From assembly GCA_011037195.1 (NCBI GenBank), contig JAAEAF010001955.1, positions 51,171-115,170 on the forward strand: 64,000 nt of DNA, read 5' to 3'. The notes beneath the pieces are model-generated. The model saw only the letters and a program-made list of their open reading frames with translations, made no database searches and was not told the origin of the DNA. Position 1 is the stretch's first letter. Each line of letters opens with the position of its first letter. Source of the stretch: Triatoma infestans (taxonomy: Eukaryota > Arthropoda > Insecta > Hemiptera > Reduviidae). The position numbers and the translations under genes were made by a program. Positions 1 to 11,189 of this stretch are shown here, piece by piece.

Positions 1-544
1 AATGTCATCTGCTGAGGTTGAACTAATCTGCCTAAAAGTGTGGATCTATTTAAATAGGGTAGTGTGCAAGGGTTGTTCAACCGGTGTTAAACAGCCAGTA
101 CTTAATTTGCGAACGTTCGCACGTTATAAATACTACTAATTAGAAAGACAATGTTACATTACGATAGAAAGGTTACACAAGTGAGATAGATGGCGCAACA
201 TGTTGCAGAATATTTTATGATCGCCTCCTCAATTCTAACCTATCCCTTGTAAACAATCTACTATTGTCAGTAACATTGATATCTCAAAGATATTTTGTTC
301 AGGGGATTTTGTAATCGCTGAATGCTAGTTGCTTTATTAGCTAAAGGTAATGGCTATTTTTCTCATTTCCATAAGGAATTTGCAGTAGGCAGTAGGGAGA
401 ATTGGCCAATTTCTCAACTTTTTAGTCAACGTTTCAATCAACTTCTTCTCTTCATCAGCGCTATATTTGGAAAATGAAGATATTTAAAAGAGATTTGTAC
501 CTAGTTTGAAATATAAAACATATGAATTTTGATACTATTATACA
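1..544. other. No gene recognised
   Basis: AT-rich stretch with no exon, RNA gene or transposon domain that I can support. If the CCDC151-like gene on the minus strand continues past its third exon, this stretch would lie in its next intron or further downstream. The last bases run into the palindromic start of a Rep-A copy. Confidence 0.4.
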
Positions 545-682
545 AGTTTTTACTTTCTCTTACTGTTAGTAAGAGGAGGTATTGTAATCGTGTCAAATTT
601 TCAATATCTATTTTTCACTGTAATATCCGTTTTGAGGTCTCCTGAGTCCACAAAAAGTGTATTTTTTTTTTTGCAATTGGTC

Positions 683-748
<66 letters not shown>

Positions 749-799
749 GGAGACAGCATATCTCAAAAACGAAAATTTGCAGTATGTTCAAACTTAATT

Positions 800-1225
800 T
801 TTTTTCTCGGGGTTTCCTCCACGTGCGCAATTGCCCTCTTCCAAACAAAACGATCCTCTGCCTGCTCTTCCGTCAGGCCATAACCAGCATCATCTCCTCC
901 ACCCGGTCCCTCCATCTACCTCTGGGTGTACCTCTCCTCCTTTGGCCATCCACCTCGTCCATCACCACCCTAGGCAATCTTACTGGGCCCATCCTCCTCA
1001 CATGCCATACCACGTTAGTGCCTTAGTCTCAATGATTTCCAAGATGTTCCTCTTCCCACCCATCCTCTTCCCAATGTCGTCATTTCTAACTTTGTCTCGT
1101 CTCGAACATCCTGCAGGTTTCCTCCAAAAATCCATCTCCACTGCCAGGAGTCTCTCGCGCTGTCTTCTGTTCAGTACCCAGGATTCTACGCCGTGCAGTA
1201 GGATACCTTGGAGGATGATGTGAAG
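800..1225 (-). pseudogene. LINE 3'-end fragment (C-terminal of reverse transcriptase ORF), broken
   Basis: Read on the minus strand, the sequence resembles the region after the reverse transcriptase of RTE/CR1-type non-LTR elements. It holds a LLHGVESWVLNRRQRERLL segment, a LTWYG segment like the common 'WxGHVxRM' motif, and an RGRWRDRVEEMM-like segment near the end. Stops and frameshifts break it. Only the last part of the ORF is present, as expected from 5' truncation. Its 3' part is repeated in inverted orientation just downstream (1250-1425). The clade is uncertain. Confidence 0.6.
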
Positions 1226-1249
1226 ATCAGCCTCTTGAGGATCGATGTA

Positions 1250-1425
1250 AAGATTGCTTAGGGTGGTGATGTACAGCGTGGTGGGGGGGGGGGAGTCTAC
1301 CCAGAGTTAGATGGAGGGACCAGGTGGAGGAGATGATGGCTGGTTATAGCATGACGGAAGAGCAGGCAGAGAATCGTGTTGTTTGGAAGAGGGCAATTGC
1401 GCTCGATGCTGTAGGGAACCACGAT
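1250..1425 (+). pseudogene. Inverted second copy of the same LINE 3' end
   Basis: The plus strand reads RWRDQVEEMMAGYSMTEEQ and then AENRVVWKRAIALDA, the end of a non-LTR retrotransposon ORF. This is the reverse complement of the sequence at about 820-995 with few differences. A run of G interrupts its start. Together the two pieces form a large foldback with roughly 250 bp between arms. Confidence 0.6.
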
Positions 1426-2030
1426 TTGTTCGAGAAAAAAAAAATTTAACTCAATATTTCGTCAAAGTGATAACAGAAGACCTGAGAATAACCTTTTTGT
1501 TAAAATCGGATGACCGAAAGTGCGTTTTTACTGAAATGTATTTTTCAGTTTCCTGGTATTTTCTTGAAAACGGCTCCAACGATTTTATTAAACTAGGAAT
1601 GCGAATGACACATATAAAGAGCTACAACTTTTATTTGAAACATTTCTCCGAGTGAATTATTTAAGAGGGCTTTTGGGGAAGGGGCAGGGTTATGTTTTCC
1701 TCTAAACGGCTACCTTTAGTTGATTATACAATTTTACCATCTAAGCAAAATTAATTGGAAATAAATAGATTGCCAAAATTCCGAGTTCCAAGAAAATTAG
1801 TAAACCAGAAGTGCGTTTTTATTGAACTGCTTTCAGTTGTTGCGATTCTTTCCATAAAACAACGGCAAATTTCATTAAATTTGGTAAAGTAACTTTAAAA
1901 TTTGTCAGTTACAACTTTGTAAACTGCACTTAGAGAAAGTTCTGTGAGGGTTTCTGAATAGAGTTCTTACTTTCAAATACAGTTTTTTTTTTCAGTTTTT
2001 TCCAAAAAAATGAAGAGCAATTTTAATGGA

Positions 2031-3087
2031 AAATGCACGCTCGGATCACTGTGCTGTAGTAGAATTCGTTTCGTTTAAAAGGACACACTACGAGTTTTAG
2101 TAAAATTCGGGAATAGACTCCCTCACACATAGGTTTTTGGTCGTATTTTTGTAAGTAGCAGCGCGTTAATATGAAATGCAAATAATTGTAAAAACCAAAA
2201 TAACATAAAGAGCATATTTTTATATATTTGTTAATCGGAGGCTTCATTCCCCTTGGCACTAACGATCGCAACCCGGGGCTCCGCCCCCCTCAGATGTGCA
2301 CTCGAGAAGTAAAAAAAATTAATCCGCGTCAGTCCAACTCGTACACGCTCGGATCACTGCTCTATTCCTACACACACACTTTTCTGAGTAGAATATACAA
2401 TTACAAAATTAATTACTTGATGAAGGCACTTTGCAAACTCCATACTGTCACCTCACACACTACACACATTTATTGTGAAAAAATTTCATCATTCCGATAC
2501 AGATATTTATTAAGAAGGTAATTGGGGGGGTCTCTCCCGAGTTTTCTCCACTTTCTCAAACTTTAATAACTTCAACTTTTTTTTAAATTTTATTTTGAAT
2601 TTTACAATCTGTATAACATAATATATAATAAGTAAATAAGATAAGCGTTATCTTGGTGCGAACAGGAGAGAAACTACCCAGTGGAAGCACTCTCTATGGG
2701 ATGCTTGAACAATTACGAAGGAAATCTCGGGGCCCTTGGCGGTTCAAAGGTCGTGAAGGATAGTAGTAGAGATAAGAGACGGTACAAATGGAATAGAGCA
2801 ATGAAAAGCGAGGTATGGTATTTGATGTATTCTGTCTTGGCAAGTTGTTGTACGAAAGGGTAATTTAACCACTATTGATATTTTTTCCTGCGCCATGACT
2901 TCGGCTATTCAGCCATTCTGCGTCGCGCGGCTGCGCGGGCGACTGATATCGTACGTTTAGTTGGAAATCCAGGGTCATACGAGAACAATCTCGGACGCGA
3001 AATTTCGCCCCGAAGAGGCTATAACCTTACTGAGTTAACAGTATGATGAAGGCTAGGTTACTATGGCTTCACATAATAGTAAATTAC
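2031..3087. other. No gene recognised; short direct repeat
   Basis: No coding exon found. The string acgctcggatcactg occurs at 2037 and again at 2345. A GC-richer patch lies at about 2265-2295 and another at 2915-3010. The stretch is not recognisably Rep-A and may be an older unclassified repeat. If the CCDC151-like gene is real, this is its third intron. Confidence 0.35.
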
Positions 3088-3209
3088 CTCTACAGTTTTG
3101 TATTTGATCAGATCAGTTCTCTTCTGACAATCAATTATTTTGAGATCTAACATTCTGAAAGCAGCGTCCCTCGGTTTCTTTAGATAGCAGTCCAATTCTT
3201 GTTTGGGCA
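3088..3209 (-). CDS. CCDC151/ODAD3-like gene, putative coding exon 3
   Basis: An open minus-strand block of 122 nt reading from KQELDCYLKKPRDAAFRM through LDLKIIDCQKRTDLI to KYKTVE, ending at a GAG|GTAATT donor (phase 0). CCDC151/ODAD3 proteins have an equivalent segment after the first coiled coil: a tyrosine-leucine-lysine stretch, then ALExLD and a charged helix. The chosen acceptor (gcggag|TGCCC) keeps phase 1 with exon 2. An alternative AG five bases upstream (aatag|CGG) would put the junction out of frame. The polypyrimidine tract is poor, which is the main doubt. No later exon was found. Known role of the family: docking of outer dynein arms on ciliary doublet microtubules. Confidence 0.55.
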
Positions 3210-3240
3210 CTCCGCTATTTTTTATTATACTTTCATCAAT

Positions 3241-3420
3241 CTGTAATTTATATACAGAATAAATCTGTAATATATTCTGATATTTATATACAGAATATAT
3301 CTGTAATATATTCTGATATTTATATACAGAATATATCTGTAATATATTCTGATATTTATATACAGAATATATCTGTAATATATTTACATTTATATATCTG
3401 TAATATATTTTATAATATAT
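3241..3420. repeat. 36-bp AT-rich tandem repeat, about 5 copies
   Basis: A unit containing tatacagaatatatctgtaa recurs every 36 bases (for example at 3251 and 3287). It is internally near-palindromic (acagaatatatctgt). It lies in intron 2 of the putative CCDC151-like gene, just upstream of exon 3. Confidence 0.85.
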
Positions 3421-3629
3421 TTTTATTTACAAAAATGTTTAATTTTATTTATTTTTTGTTTTAATTAATACTAAATATTAGGTTGTTATAGGTTAACTTA
3501 AAAATGTATTAAATGCAAATGCTAAAAGCTGTTACAATTTGATTGCAATTAATCAGTCTGCTCTCAAGTAATTTTTTTAGTTTTTAATTTAAGGCGCATC
3601 GCCATTTATGACCATTGGTACTTGGTGCC

Positions 3630-3752
3630 TTCTCAGTGCACTGCTGGACTCGGGACAGTGTTGTCTGGACGAGAGAACATTGTCCGGAGGCCGATAGGGT
3701 TGCCCAGTACCGGACAGTGAGCTAGGAAAAGAAAATCTGAGGGCAGCACTGC
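3630..3752 (-). mobile_element. SINE body fragment, no tRNA head
   Basis: The reverse complement carries the body shared by the other SINE copies here: agatttt, cttcctaggag-like, cactgtcc and gcactgagaagg-like blocks. The tRNA-derived head is missing. It is inserted in intron 2 of the CCDC151-like gene. Confidence 0.7.
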
Positions 3753-3876
3753 TCTCAAGTAATTATTATATAAAACTAGAGTTGAGGGTACTAAATTCAA
3801 CGGATGTTCAAATAGTTATGTTACGAGTTGGGATTTCAATCCGTTTACATCCGTCGTGAACTTATAAGTCTCTTAC

Positions 3877-3996
3877 TGGCCTGTAACGGCTTCGCTACAG
3901 TTTTCTCTTTGATTGCTTTCTTCAGCCTTCGTATTTCCTCCGTGTTCTTCTTCTTCTGCGCTTCATATTCTTCATATTGGGCTTTCCTCTGGCTTT
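3877..3996 (-). CDS. CCDC151/ODAD3-like gene, coding exon 2 (coiled coil)
   Basis: 120 nt between a good acceptor (atgttgcag|AAAGCC) and a good donor (GCCA|GTAAGAG), phase 1 at both ends, so it joins exon 1 without a frame change. It encodes ESQRKAQYEEYEAQKKKN and then TEEIRRLKKAIKEK, a highly charged heptad-like helix. With the end of exon 1 it gives a KKKIQLSESQRKAQYEE junction. This resembles the KIQLLEGDRKAFYE type of segment that I recall from the first coiled coil of CCDC151/ODAD3 proteins. Role inferred from the family: assembly and docking of outer dynein arms in motile cilia, sperm or insect mechanosensory cilia. Confidence 0.7.
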
Positions 3997-3999
3997 CTG

Positions 4000-5330
4000 C
4001 AACATATTTTCACAACAGTAAAAATTACTTTAGGAAACTATATCAAACTTTTGCCTACATTATGTTTGTAGAAGGTTTCAGTTATTATGTCTGTCAGTTT
4101 GATTTTCTAGTAATATTGGTTTAAACATGATCTTAAAAGTTTGAACTGGGGTTTTGAAGTTACCAGTTGGCCAACAACCATCGCAAAGTCGAATACAAAC
4201 TATCTATTGATTGGATTTACAATTTTGTATCATTTGCACGAATGAGCCTTTTTGTACAAGTTTTGGTATTCTATCAATGCTAACATTATATTATATGAGC
4301 ACCATTAAAGAAAACATCCATTTCGGAAAAATTAAGATTTTGCTTGTTTTGCTTTTTAACATATTCATGTCACCTACAAGTCACGTACTAGTAACTTGGA
4401 CAGTACAGATAGTTTACCTGCTTAGTTTATACCACCTGATTTGATGAAAAATTAGGCTTGCAACCTCTTTCTGGATACCAATACAATCCTAGAATTTTTA
4501 GAATTTTTACTTTCCACCCTTCTGTTAAATTTACTTTTAAACTGGGTGGTAAACATATGGTCAGTTAACTTTCTGCACGTTTAAACGTTTAACAAATATT
4601 CTAAAAAGTGAAATATGGCTAATGTTAGCTACATGATGGCCTGGTAGCACATGCATGATTGGTCTGGTAGCGCATGAAATGGAACATTTCTCTTACTTCC
4701 AGAATACATTAGTTTTATAAATATGTAATATAAATATTTTATGAATATGTTGGTATTATTCATAAAAAATTAATTACACGTGGGAAAAGAGAACGGTGGT
4801 AATGTGTAATCTTCACTACACAGTCACTTTCATTTTTTACTTTCCCATTATCACTGGGAAAGTATTGTAATAAATTTTCCCTTAGATTGTGATATAGTTG
4901 GTTAAGGTGGTAGCTTGTGGGAGGGACCTCCACCCACTATTTCAATCGTGCTTTAATTGTGTTACACAATTATAAGAGGAAAGTGAACTCTTGATCACTG
5001 CAGATAAGTTTGACAGCTCACTGAGAACCAATGCGAATACCACTTAGAAAGTGACGTAAAGAATCTGCTATGACACTCTCTTACCATTTTCTCTTACAGC
5101 AGTTAATTCAATTATAATTGATCTTTCAGGCTTCTCTGGCCTTGGTCATGCAGAAGATGTTTTTGGAATTAGACCTCGTCAATGATTTGTTACAAACCGA
5201 AGTTTCGCTATATTGCATTAGGCTTCTTCAGATGGTTATTCTTGAAGATTAACCCATGAATACTCTAATATAGTGTTGATTTAGTGCTGACAGCGTAAGT
5301 CCGTTTATAAAAAATAACTGAAAAGGTCTG
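4000..5330. other. Intron 1 of the CCDC151-like gene, first part
   Basis: No exon, tRNA or recognisable transposon domain seen. A gaaaagagaac/gtgaag-rich stretch around 4780-5100 contains aattaatt-type low-complexity sequence. Confidence 0.4.
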
Positions 5331-5339
5331 AGCCAATTG

Positions 5340-6010
5340 TCTCAACCAACTGTGAACAAAAATTTAGGCTAGGCAGCCAACAACCAGGCAGAGCAGCTAG
5401 CAGTCGTGAAGGCTTTGGATTGGTTGGAACAACATATATGTTCTGATGAAAAATCAGAATTGCAACCGACAGCGGCGTAACTATTGGCTCTCTGAACAAT
5501 ACCGGTATCCATCTTCCGCCCATTGAAGCGATTAAATTAGGCTGTTTAGGCTCAAGCAGCCTTGCCGCATCTCTATATCATGTGTGAAAGGTAACGAATG
5601 AGAAGATAAGCTGGCAAAAACGGCCTCCAAGTGTAATGCACTTCTTAACAGTTAACGCAATTTTCCCCTAAGGGATGGATAAAAAAAATCAGCTCAGATC
5701 ATTGGGAAAAGCTTTCGGAAGACTTCTTAACGAGCCAGCTGACCAAGGATTTTTTCCAATTCATTGCGATGCGTCTTAAAATGGAGCATTTCAGATTCAA
5801 TTAAGAAGCTGACATAGCTTCTTTCAGGGCCTGGTAAAATGGGAGCCTACCTATACAGGTTCATTATTCTCCCAAGCCTCATCTTTCTTGTGACCAGACT
5901 TCCCCACAGACGGTCCAGACATCTAATTTGGAAGTGCAGCGACCTCCTTCCATCAAAGCAACTTCTGCTGCTTGCGGCGGGTGGCCAGGGGTGATATTGG
6001 CCCTATAAAC
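5340..6010 (+). pseudogene. R1-clade LINE, decayed 3' part (RNase H and C-terminus)
   Basis: Read on plus, the segment at about 5360-5480 gives NNQAEQLAVVKALDWLEQ, matching the NNQAEQLAIV segment of the R1-clade element at 52461-57950. At about 5600 it reads GNEKADKLAKTASK, the end of RNase H. At about 5825-5870 it reads SGPGKMGAYLYRF, matching SGHGKMAHYLNRF of that element. Several stops and frame changes make it a relic. It lies in intron 1 of the CCDC151-like gene. Element boundaries are not visible, and I see no CA tract next to it, unlike the two other R1-clade copies. Confidence 0.65.
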
Positions 6011-6149
6011 AGTTTAATTTGCGATTGCCGCACTTTTCTTCCATTGTTATAAATAGGTCAATGAAGTATCTACATTTTTTAATGATTAGCACTTTTCTCG
6101 ATTTTTTAAATAAAATTTAGCAAAAATAATTAAATGAATTGAACCAATA

Positions 6150-9100
6150 GCAATATGTATAAAAACTCACACAACTTTCTCTTATTCCAGTTTTCAAAAT
6201 TTTAATTGACAGATTTTATAGTCAGTATAACAGATTTAATGAAATTCGTCGGTGTTGGTCCAAATTCGTCGAAAACTGAAAAAATGATAAGTATGAACGC
6301 ACTTCCGGTTTACTAATTTTCATGAAACTCGAAATTTTGGCAATCTATTTTTTCTATTTAATAATTTAATTATTTAAATTATTCATTTTGTTTAGATGGT
6401 AGAATTGTAAAAATTGTATGACAGGACGTAGAATTGGATGGTAGAATAATAATTGTATGACAGGACTTTAGAGGGAAACATACCCCGCCCTTCCCCCTAA
6501 GCCCCCTTCAATGACTTTACCAGGAGAAATGTTTCAAATAAAAGTTGTAGCTCTTTATGTGTGTAGTTCTCACATAATCACTGGAGCCGCTTTAGAGAAA
6601 ATACCAGAAAACTAAAAAATACATTTCAGTAAAAACGCACTTCCGGTCGATCATCCGATTTTCTTCAAACTTGGAATTTCATCAACACATTTAATTCTAA
6701 TTAATATTATTTAGATGGCAGACTTGTATAGTAAACTGAAATAGCACTTTAGTGGACCCCCTCCCCAAAGCGCCCTTAAATGAATTTTATAAAAGTTGTG
6801 AAGTTATGTTGTTATGTGAAGTTGATATACCAAGTTTGAAGAAAATCGTTGGAGCCATTTTTGAGAAAATCGCAAGAAAATGAAAAACCATTCCGTAAAG
6901 TGGTACTTCCGGTTGAGGATTTTTGATAGATGACCTACTGTCGGATCCGATGGTCATACCTAAACGGAATAAGTTTGAACTTTCTACGATTTTTCGTTTA
7001 TGAGCTATGCTGTTCACATACATACACACGCACAATATATAGCTGCGTTATGCAATGAATGTTTATTAAGAGGAATATTCCCAAATCTGTGGAAAAAAAT
7101 CTGTTATACTTCCAATAATTAAGCCGGGATAGAAAATTCTGCTGGAATAGACAAATACAGACCAATTAGTTTATTATCAATCTGGGCAAAGGTTTTGGAA
7201 AAATTGTTAATAAATCGTATAATATACTACTTAAACAAGTACCTTACTTACTTAGTATCAAACAGTTTGGTTTTACCCCTCAAAAAACAATTTGGATGCA
7301 ATAATGGAAATTAAAAAGTATGTAGAAGAGTCCCTTCAAAATAAAGAAGTCGTATTGCTGATTTCGTTGGATGTAAGCGGACCATTTGATGCTGCTTGGT
7401 GGCCAGCAATATTAGTACAGCTGCAAAACTTTAAATGTCCTCAACACTTGTATTTGCTTACAGCAAATTATTTTAACAAAAGAGAGGCTGCAATGTGTAC
7501 TAATAATACACTACTAGCTAAAAGAAAAATGACGAAAGTTGTCCCAGGGGTCATGCTTTGGACCTGGTTTCTGGATCATACAATTTGATTCTCTCTAAAA
7601 GGTAAAGTTCTCCATAAATTCTTTAGTAGTAGCGTTTGCAGATGACCTTCTGATTGCCGCTAAAGGGGAAAATGCACTAGAAGCTGGAAATGCCTAGCTG
7701 CAAATAGTTGAACATTGGTCTGACAATAATAACATTATTTTCAATAGCATCAAATCTAAAAGATTCATCATATCCAGAAAACTTATTAACACATCGCTTT
7801 CATTATATTTAAATAACAAAACGTTACAGATAGTAAATGAATTGAAATATCTTGGGGTTGTGTTTGGTGGCCGGTTTTCATGGAACAATCATATCAATAA
7901 ATCACAAATGAAAGTTTGCAGTTGGTAAACATCCTGTCGTATTTTGTATGTGCAAATAATGCAAATAATTTGCAGTAAACAAATACAAGTTTTGAGGTCA
8001 TTTAAAGTTTTGCAACTGTACTAACATTGCGGGCCCCCAAGCAGCATCAAATGCCCCGCTTACAACCAAAGGTTTACTAGGGGTTTGGATCGGATGCATT
8101 ACAGGTGATTTATGATGAAGAACTGTTACCTTTAATTACGTATGCTTTACCTGCTTGGTATGATGGATTAAACAGCAAATATAACATAAAAAAACTTACA
8201 GAACTTTAAAAACAAAGATTGTTTTTATTGAGAATAATTAAAGGATTTCGGACCATATCATATCAGGCATAGTAGCTAATGTCTCTCCAATAGAAATAAA
8301 AGTGAAAGTAATGAATAAAAAATATAGAATAATAAAAGGTTTTGAAGAAGAACATAGATGCATAATAGAGCAGCAATGTACCCGTGTAAATGATTGCACC
8401 ACAGATAAAAACAAGAAAAATTTCGGAATAAAAATGTTGAGATCGCTCTTCTTATAATTTACACAGATGGAAGTAAAATAGCGATAAAGTAGGCTTGGTA
8501 TTCGTCATGTAAATGGTGATGAAGTTGCAGCAAGGAAATACCAGACTTAGGGGGAAAATGCTCTAATAATCAGGCACAATTAATGGCTGTTAGTAATTCC
8601 TTAGAATTCCTTTTAAGTTTAGAATTATTATACAGACCATAAACCAAATTGGTAATTTTGAGAACAGTCAGATTTCTCTTCACTCTATTTCCTGCAGTTA
8701 CAATCATATGCCGTTTATAAAAAGGACAAGTAAATGTCTACTCGACTTTCACTTAAAGGATTTCAGTTCCTTTTCAATAAGGTTAAGGCACACACTGGAT
8801 AATAGGGCAATGAAAGAGCGGATATGCTGGCTAAGGAAGCATCAGAGGAATCCAGCATTCAAGCGTGTTTCACTGATAAACCAATAACGTTTGTCAGTTT
8901 CACGCTACAAGAGGAAAGTTTAGTTCGAGTAGTTTCACGGGAGCAACTCTGGTTAATTATAAATTAACAAAGGTATTATCAGGTCATGGAAGAACTAAAG
9001 AATACCTTCAACATTTTGCCAGAACCAGTTTGCAGATATAATACTACTTCGTGGCAGACTTGGCATCATGTGCTATTTAAAGTGAAATATTTGAAAGAGA

Positions 9101-9555
9101 GCGTGCTCATTCTTGTGGAAAATATTATCACTAAATGAACAATGGCCACCACCCAAGAAAGTGCTAGTTAAAAATGAATTGTGTAGTGCTTTTGGTAAAT
9201 TTGTAAATAACATTGAATTTGATAGACTCTTAGAATAAATTCGTATGTGTATTAAATGTATCTATTAATGAACTGTGAATTGTATATATTAATGGACAGA
9301 GTAATGAACTGTGTACATTTAATTTTCTGATTTTATTCGTAACTATTAATTGTAAAGTTATGAATTAAGTATTGATAAACGCCTGAAATATATGTATGGC
9401 GCATGCAGAAATAAATGATATTTAAAAAAAACATACACACATGGACCATTTTCTAAAAACCATTCAGGGGACCTCAAAACGTGTATTTCCGGTGAAAATT
9501 TGACACCATTACTACTACTTCCTCTTAGTAGGAGTAAGAGAAAGTAAAAATGATA
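6150..9555 (-). repeat. Rep-A copy 2, split by an R1-clade insertion
   Basis: Minus-oriented copy. It begins with the family's distal end (acaactttctcttattccag) at about 6170, has cttccggt-containing blocks at about 6305, 6640 and 6905, and reaches its CA tract at about 7015-7033. There the R1-clade element 7034-9431 is inserted. Rep-A resumes at 9432 with catacacacatggaccattt and ends near 9550 at the palindromic terminus (cctcttagtaggagtaagag). Confidence 0.8.
7034..9431 (+). mobile_element. R1-clade (Waldo-like) LINE, 5'-truncated and decayed, in a CA tract
   Basis: The element starts inside the reverse transcriptase region (NECLLRGIFPNLWKK, parallel to AECLARGIFPRCWKR in the 52461-57950 copy). 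It continues through KYRPISLLSIWAKVLEKLL, an ISLDVSGPFDAAWWPAIL block (7350-7420) and VVAFADDLLIAAK (about 7630-7665). RNase H pieces follow (CSNNQAQLMAV near 8560; GNERADMLAKEA near 8810). Many stops and frameshifts are present. The 3' end reads gcagaaataaatgatattta plus an A run, matching the tail of the other copy. Both flanks are ACAY-type repeat (cacacgcaca and acatacacac). Known R1-clade groups such as Waldo target ACAY repeats; membership here is inferred from the site and from protein similarity. Confidence 0.8.
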
Positions 9556-9639
9556 ATGTGATTACAAAACAAAATAACAAACAAAAAGAAAATAAACACA
9601 AATTATATTGTATTTCTGGAAACACGATTGTATTTAATG

Positions 9640-10245
9640 TTTTTAGCGATTGGTCTGTTGTCTGTATGTGTGTGTGTGACCAAAATATTTCAGAACGAAA
9701 ATCGCAGGAGGCCTAAAACTTGGTATTCCGTTTAGGTACTACCACCGCATCTGATACGAAGGTTTTGGTCAAAATCCATCAACCTGAAGCGCCACTTTAA
9801 TAATTTTTTTTTTTTAATTTTTCGCAATTCTGCTAACGGCTACAATGTTTCCTTTGAACTTGGTACACTATCTGTATACATCAATACCAATCTCACTATT
9901 ATTTGAAACATTTCCCCGGGAAAAGTGATTGTTTAGGAGGACGGAACATAGCGTTATGTTTTACCTCTAAAGTACCATTTCAGTAAAATGTATGGTTCTC
10001 CCACCTCTATAATATTAATATCCATTAGAAACATTGCTAGAATTCCAAATTTGAAGAACATCAGTTAATCGCAAGTACGATTTTACTAAATGGGTTTTTG
10101 AGTTTTTTGGAATTTCCTCGAAAACGACTATAACGATTTCTTATAAACTTGGTGTGTGCTAACTGCACAGATATATCACTTATGTTTGTAACATTTTTCT
10201 GAAAAAATTGTTTTTTTGCTGGTACTGAGGAATCTTGAGACGTTA
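9640..10245 (+). repeat. Rep-A copy 3, 5' truncated
   Basis: Starts at the gcgattggtctg block with a TG tract (9667-9680), then ttcagaacgaaaatcgcagg, a cctgaagcgccac block and fragments of the next internal blocks up to the ttttctgaaaaaattg motif. The gttttcaccgg start is missing. A second TA microsatellite lies downstream at about 10403-10433. Confidence 0.7.
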
Positions 10246-10634
10246 CAATTCAAATGTGTTTGTTCAATATTATAAGTCTCTCTACAATGTAATCATTGTC
10301 TAGAAGCCTGTGTGGGTAGGTTGGCCCTTGTTCCCCCACCACCTGTATATTTATGTTAGCACATATGAGGAGAATTTGAAATTTAAAGGAAATTTGTTAT
10401 TTTATATATATATATATATATATAATATATATATAACTGTATTTAGAGGAGTGAGAGAAAGTCGTGTGGATGGTTCACAGCAGATTTTTTCGTTCTCAGG
10501 GAACATCAGAGCTTTTTGAAACCTGTTAAAGAGAAATTAATAAGAGAAAGTAAAAACAAAATGGCCGGACTATACCTACTGCTGCGGGCTGTTACCTGAA
10601 CAAGCGCATGTTGGTGGAATGAAGATTGACTTAC

Positions 10635-10731
10635 CTGACAGCTGTATTTTCTTCTTCACCAAAATGATCTGCTCGTTCATTTCGGCCGTGCCCACATCTT
10701 CAGATTCCAACACTGACTCTAAATCCGTCAT
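10635..10731 (-). CDS. CCDC151/ODAD3-like gene, first coding exon
   Basis: The minus-strand ATG is at 10731-10729, preceded by aacaaaa (A at -3). The 97 nt encode MTDLESVLESEDVGTAEMNE followed by QIILVKKKIQLS, then a CAG|GTAAGT donor in phase 1, which fits the phase-1 acceptor of the exon at 3996. The acidic start followed by a lysine-rich helix and the exon junction resembles CCDC151/ODAD3 proteins. The intron to exon 2 is 6.6 kb and holds two R1-clade relics and two Rep-A copies. The start codon of the Notch-like gene lies 9.3 kb away on the other strand. Identification is from recalled family sequence, not a search; an unrelated coiled-coil protein is the main alternative. Confidence 0.65.
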
Positions 10732-11189
10732 TTTTGTTATAGAGAAAATTTAATAATAAATAACAAATTAAAAAGTTGTGCTAGATTAGAGCGCCAACAG
10801 GAGACCAGTCCGGGCGGAGATTATGTGGCGCTTGGTGCACAATATCGATGTAACTGGCCGTATCCAGGGCATTCTAGTACACCGCATATCTAACTTAAAT
10901 CTATATAATGGCTCACTTTCTGCTATCTGCTACTATAACTTACTTTAGGATCGGTACATCACATACTTGGACAGGGCCGCCGCGTGAATGAGAGACCCTT
11001 TTCTTTTCCAGCGCCCTCTGCAGTCTAATAAAATAAATTCTGATTTGAAACACTCACAAGACTTTCACTTACTGCAGTTAATACCCTTCTAAACAACTCT
11101 GGTTTCCTTCACCAACAGAAAAGATAGAGAGAGCGACAAAGCACTGACATTTTTCGGCATAACATTTAAAGTGTACAATGAAGTTAAGT
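10732..11189. other. 5' flank of the CCDC151-like gene
   Basis: Immediately upstream of the minus-strand start codon, this stretch should hold the 5' UTR and core promoter. I see no TATA box at a convincing distance and no clear RFX X-box (a pair of GTTGCC-like half sites), which would be expected for many ciliary genes. Confidence 0.3.

Larger units (their letters stand above)
545..2030 (+). repeat. Rep-A dispersed repeat, copy 1
   Basis: Starts with the palindromic end (tttctcttact, then agtaagagg) and continues with the family's gttttgaggtc block and a long (TG)n(AG)n tract at 689-745. The 'tatctcaaaaacgaaaat' block follows. The copy is then broken by an inverted pair of LINE fragments (about 800-1430). 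After them it resumes with two internal blocks, each holding a gaccgaaagtgcg or ccagaagtgcg motif. Assignment rests on resemblance to the other copies in this window. Confidence 0.75.

Noticed and set aside
230..480. Minus-strand frame with an acidic/lysine-rich stretch (ADEEKKLIETLTKKLRN) after a possible acceptor, considered as exon 4 of the CCDC151-like gene
   Set aside because: The reading frame would need phase 2, but exon 3 ends in phase 0; no good donor follows and the residues after it do not resemble the family.
688..848. Frames rich in VCVCV/RERER or THTHT
   Set aside because: They are translations of the (TG)n(AG)n microsatellite.
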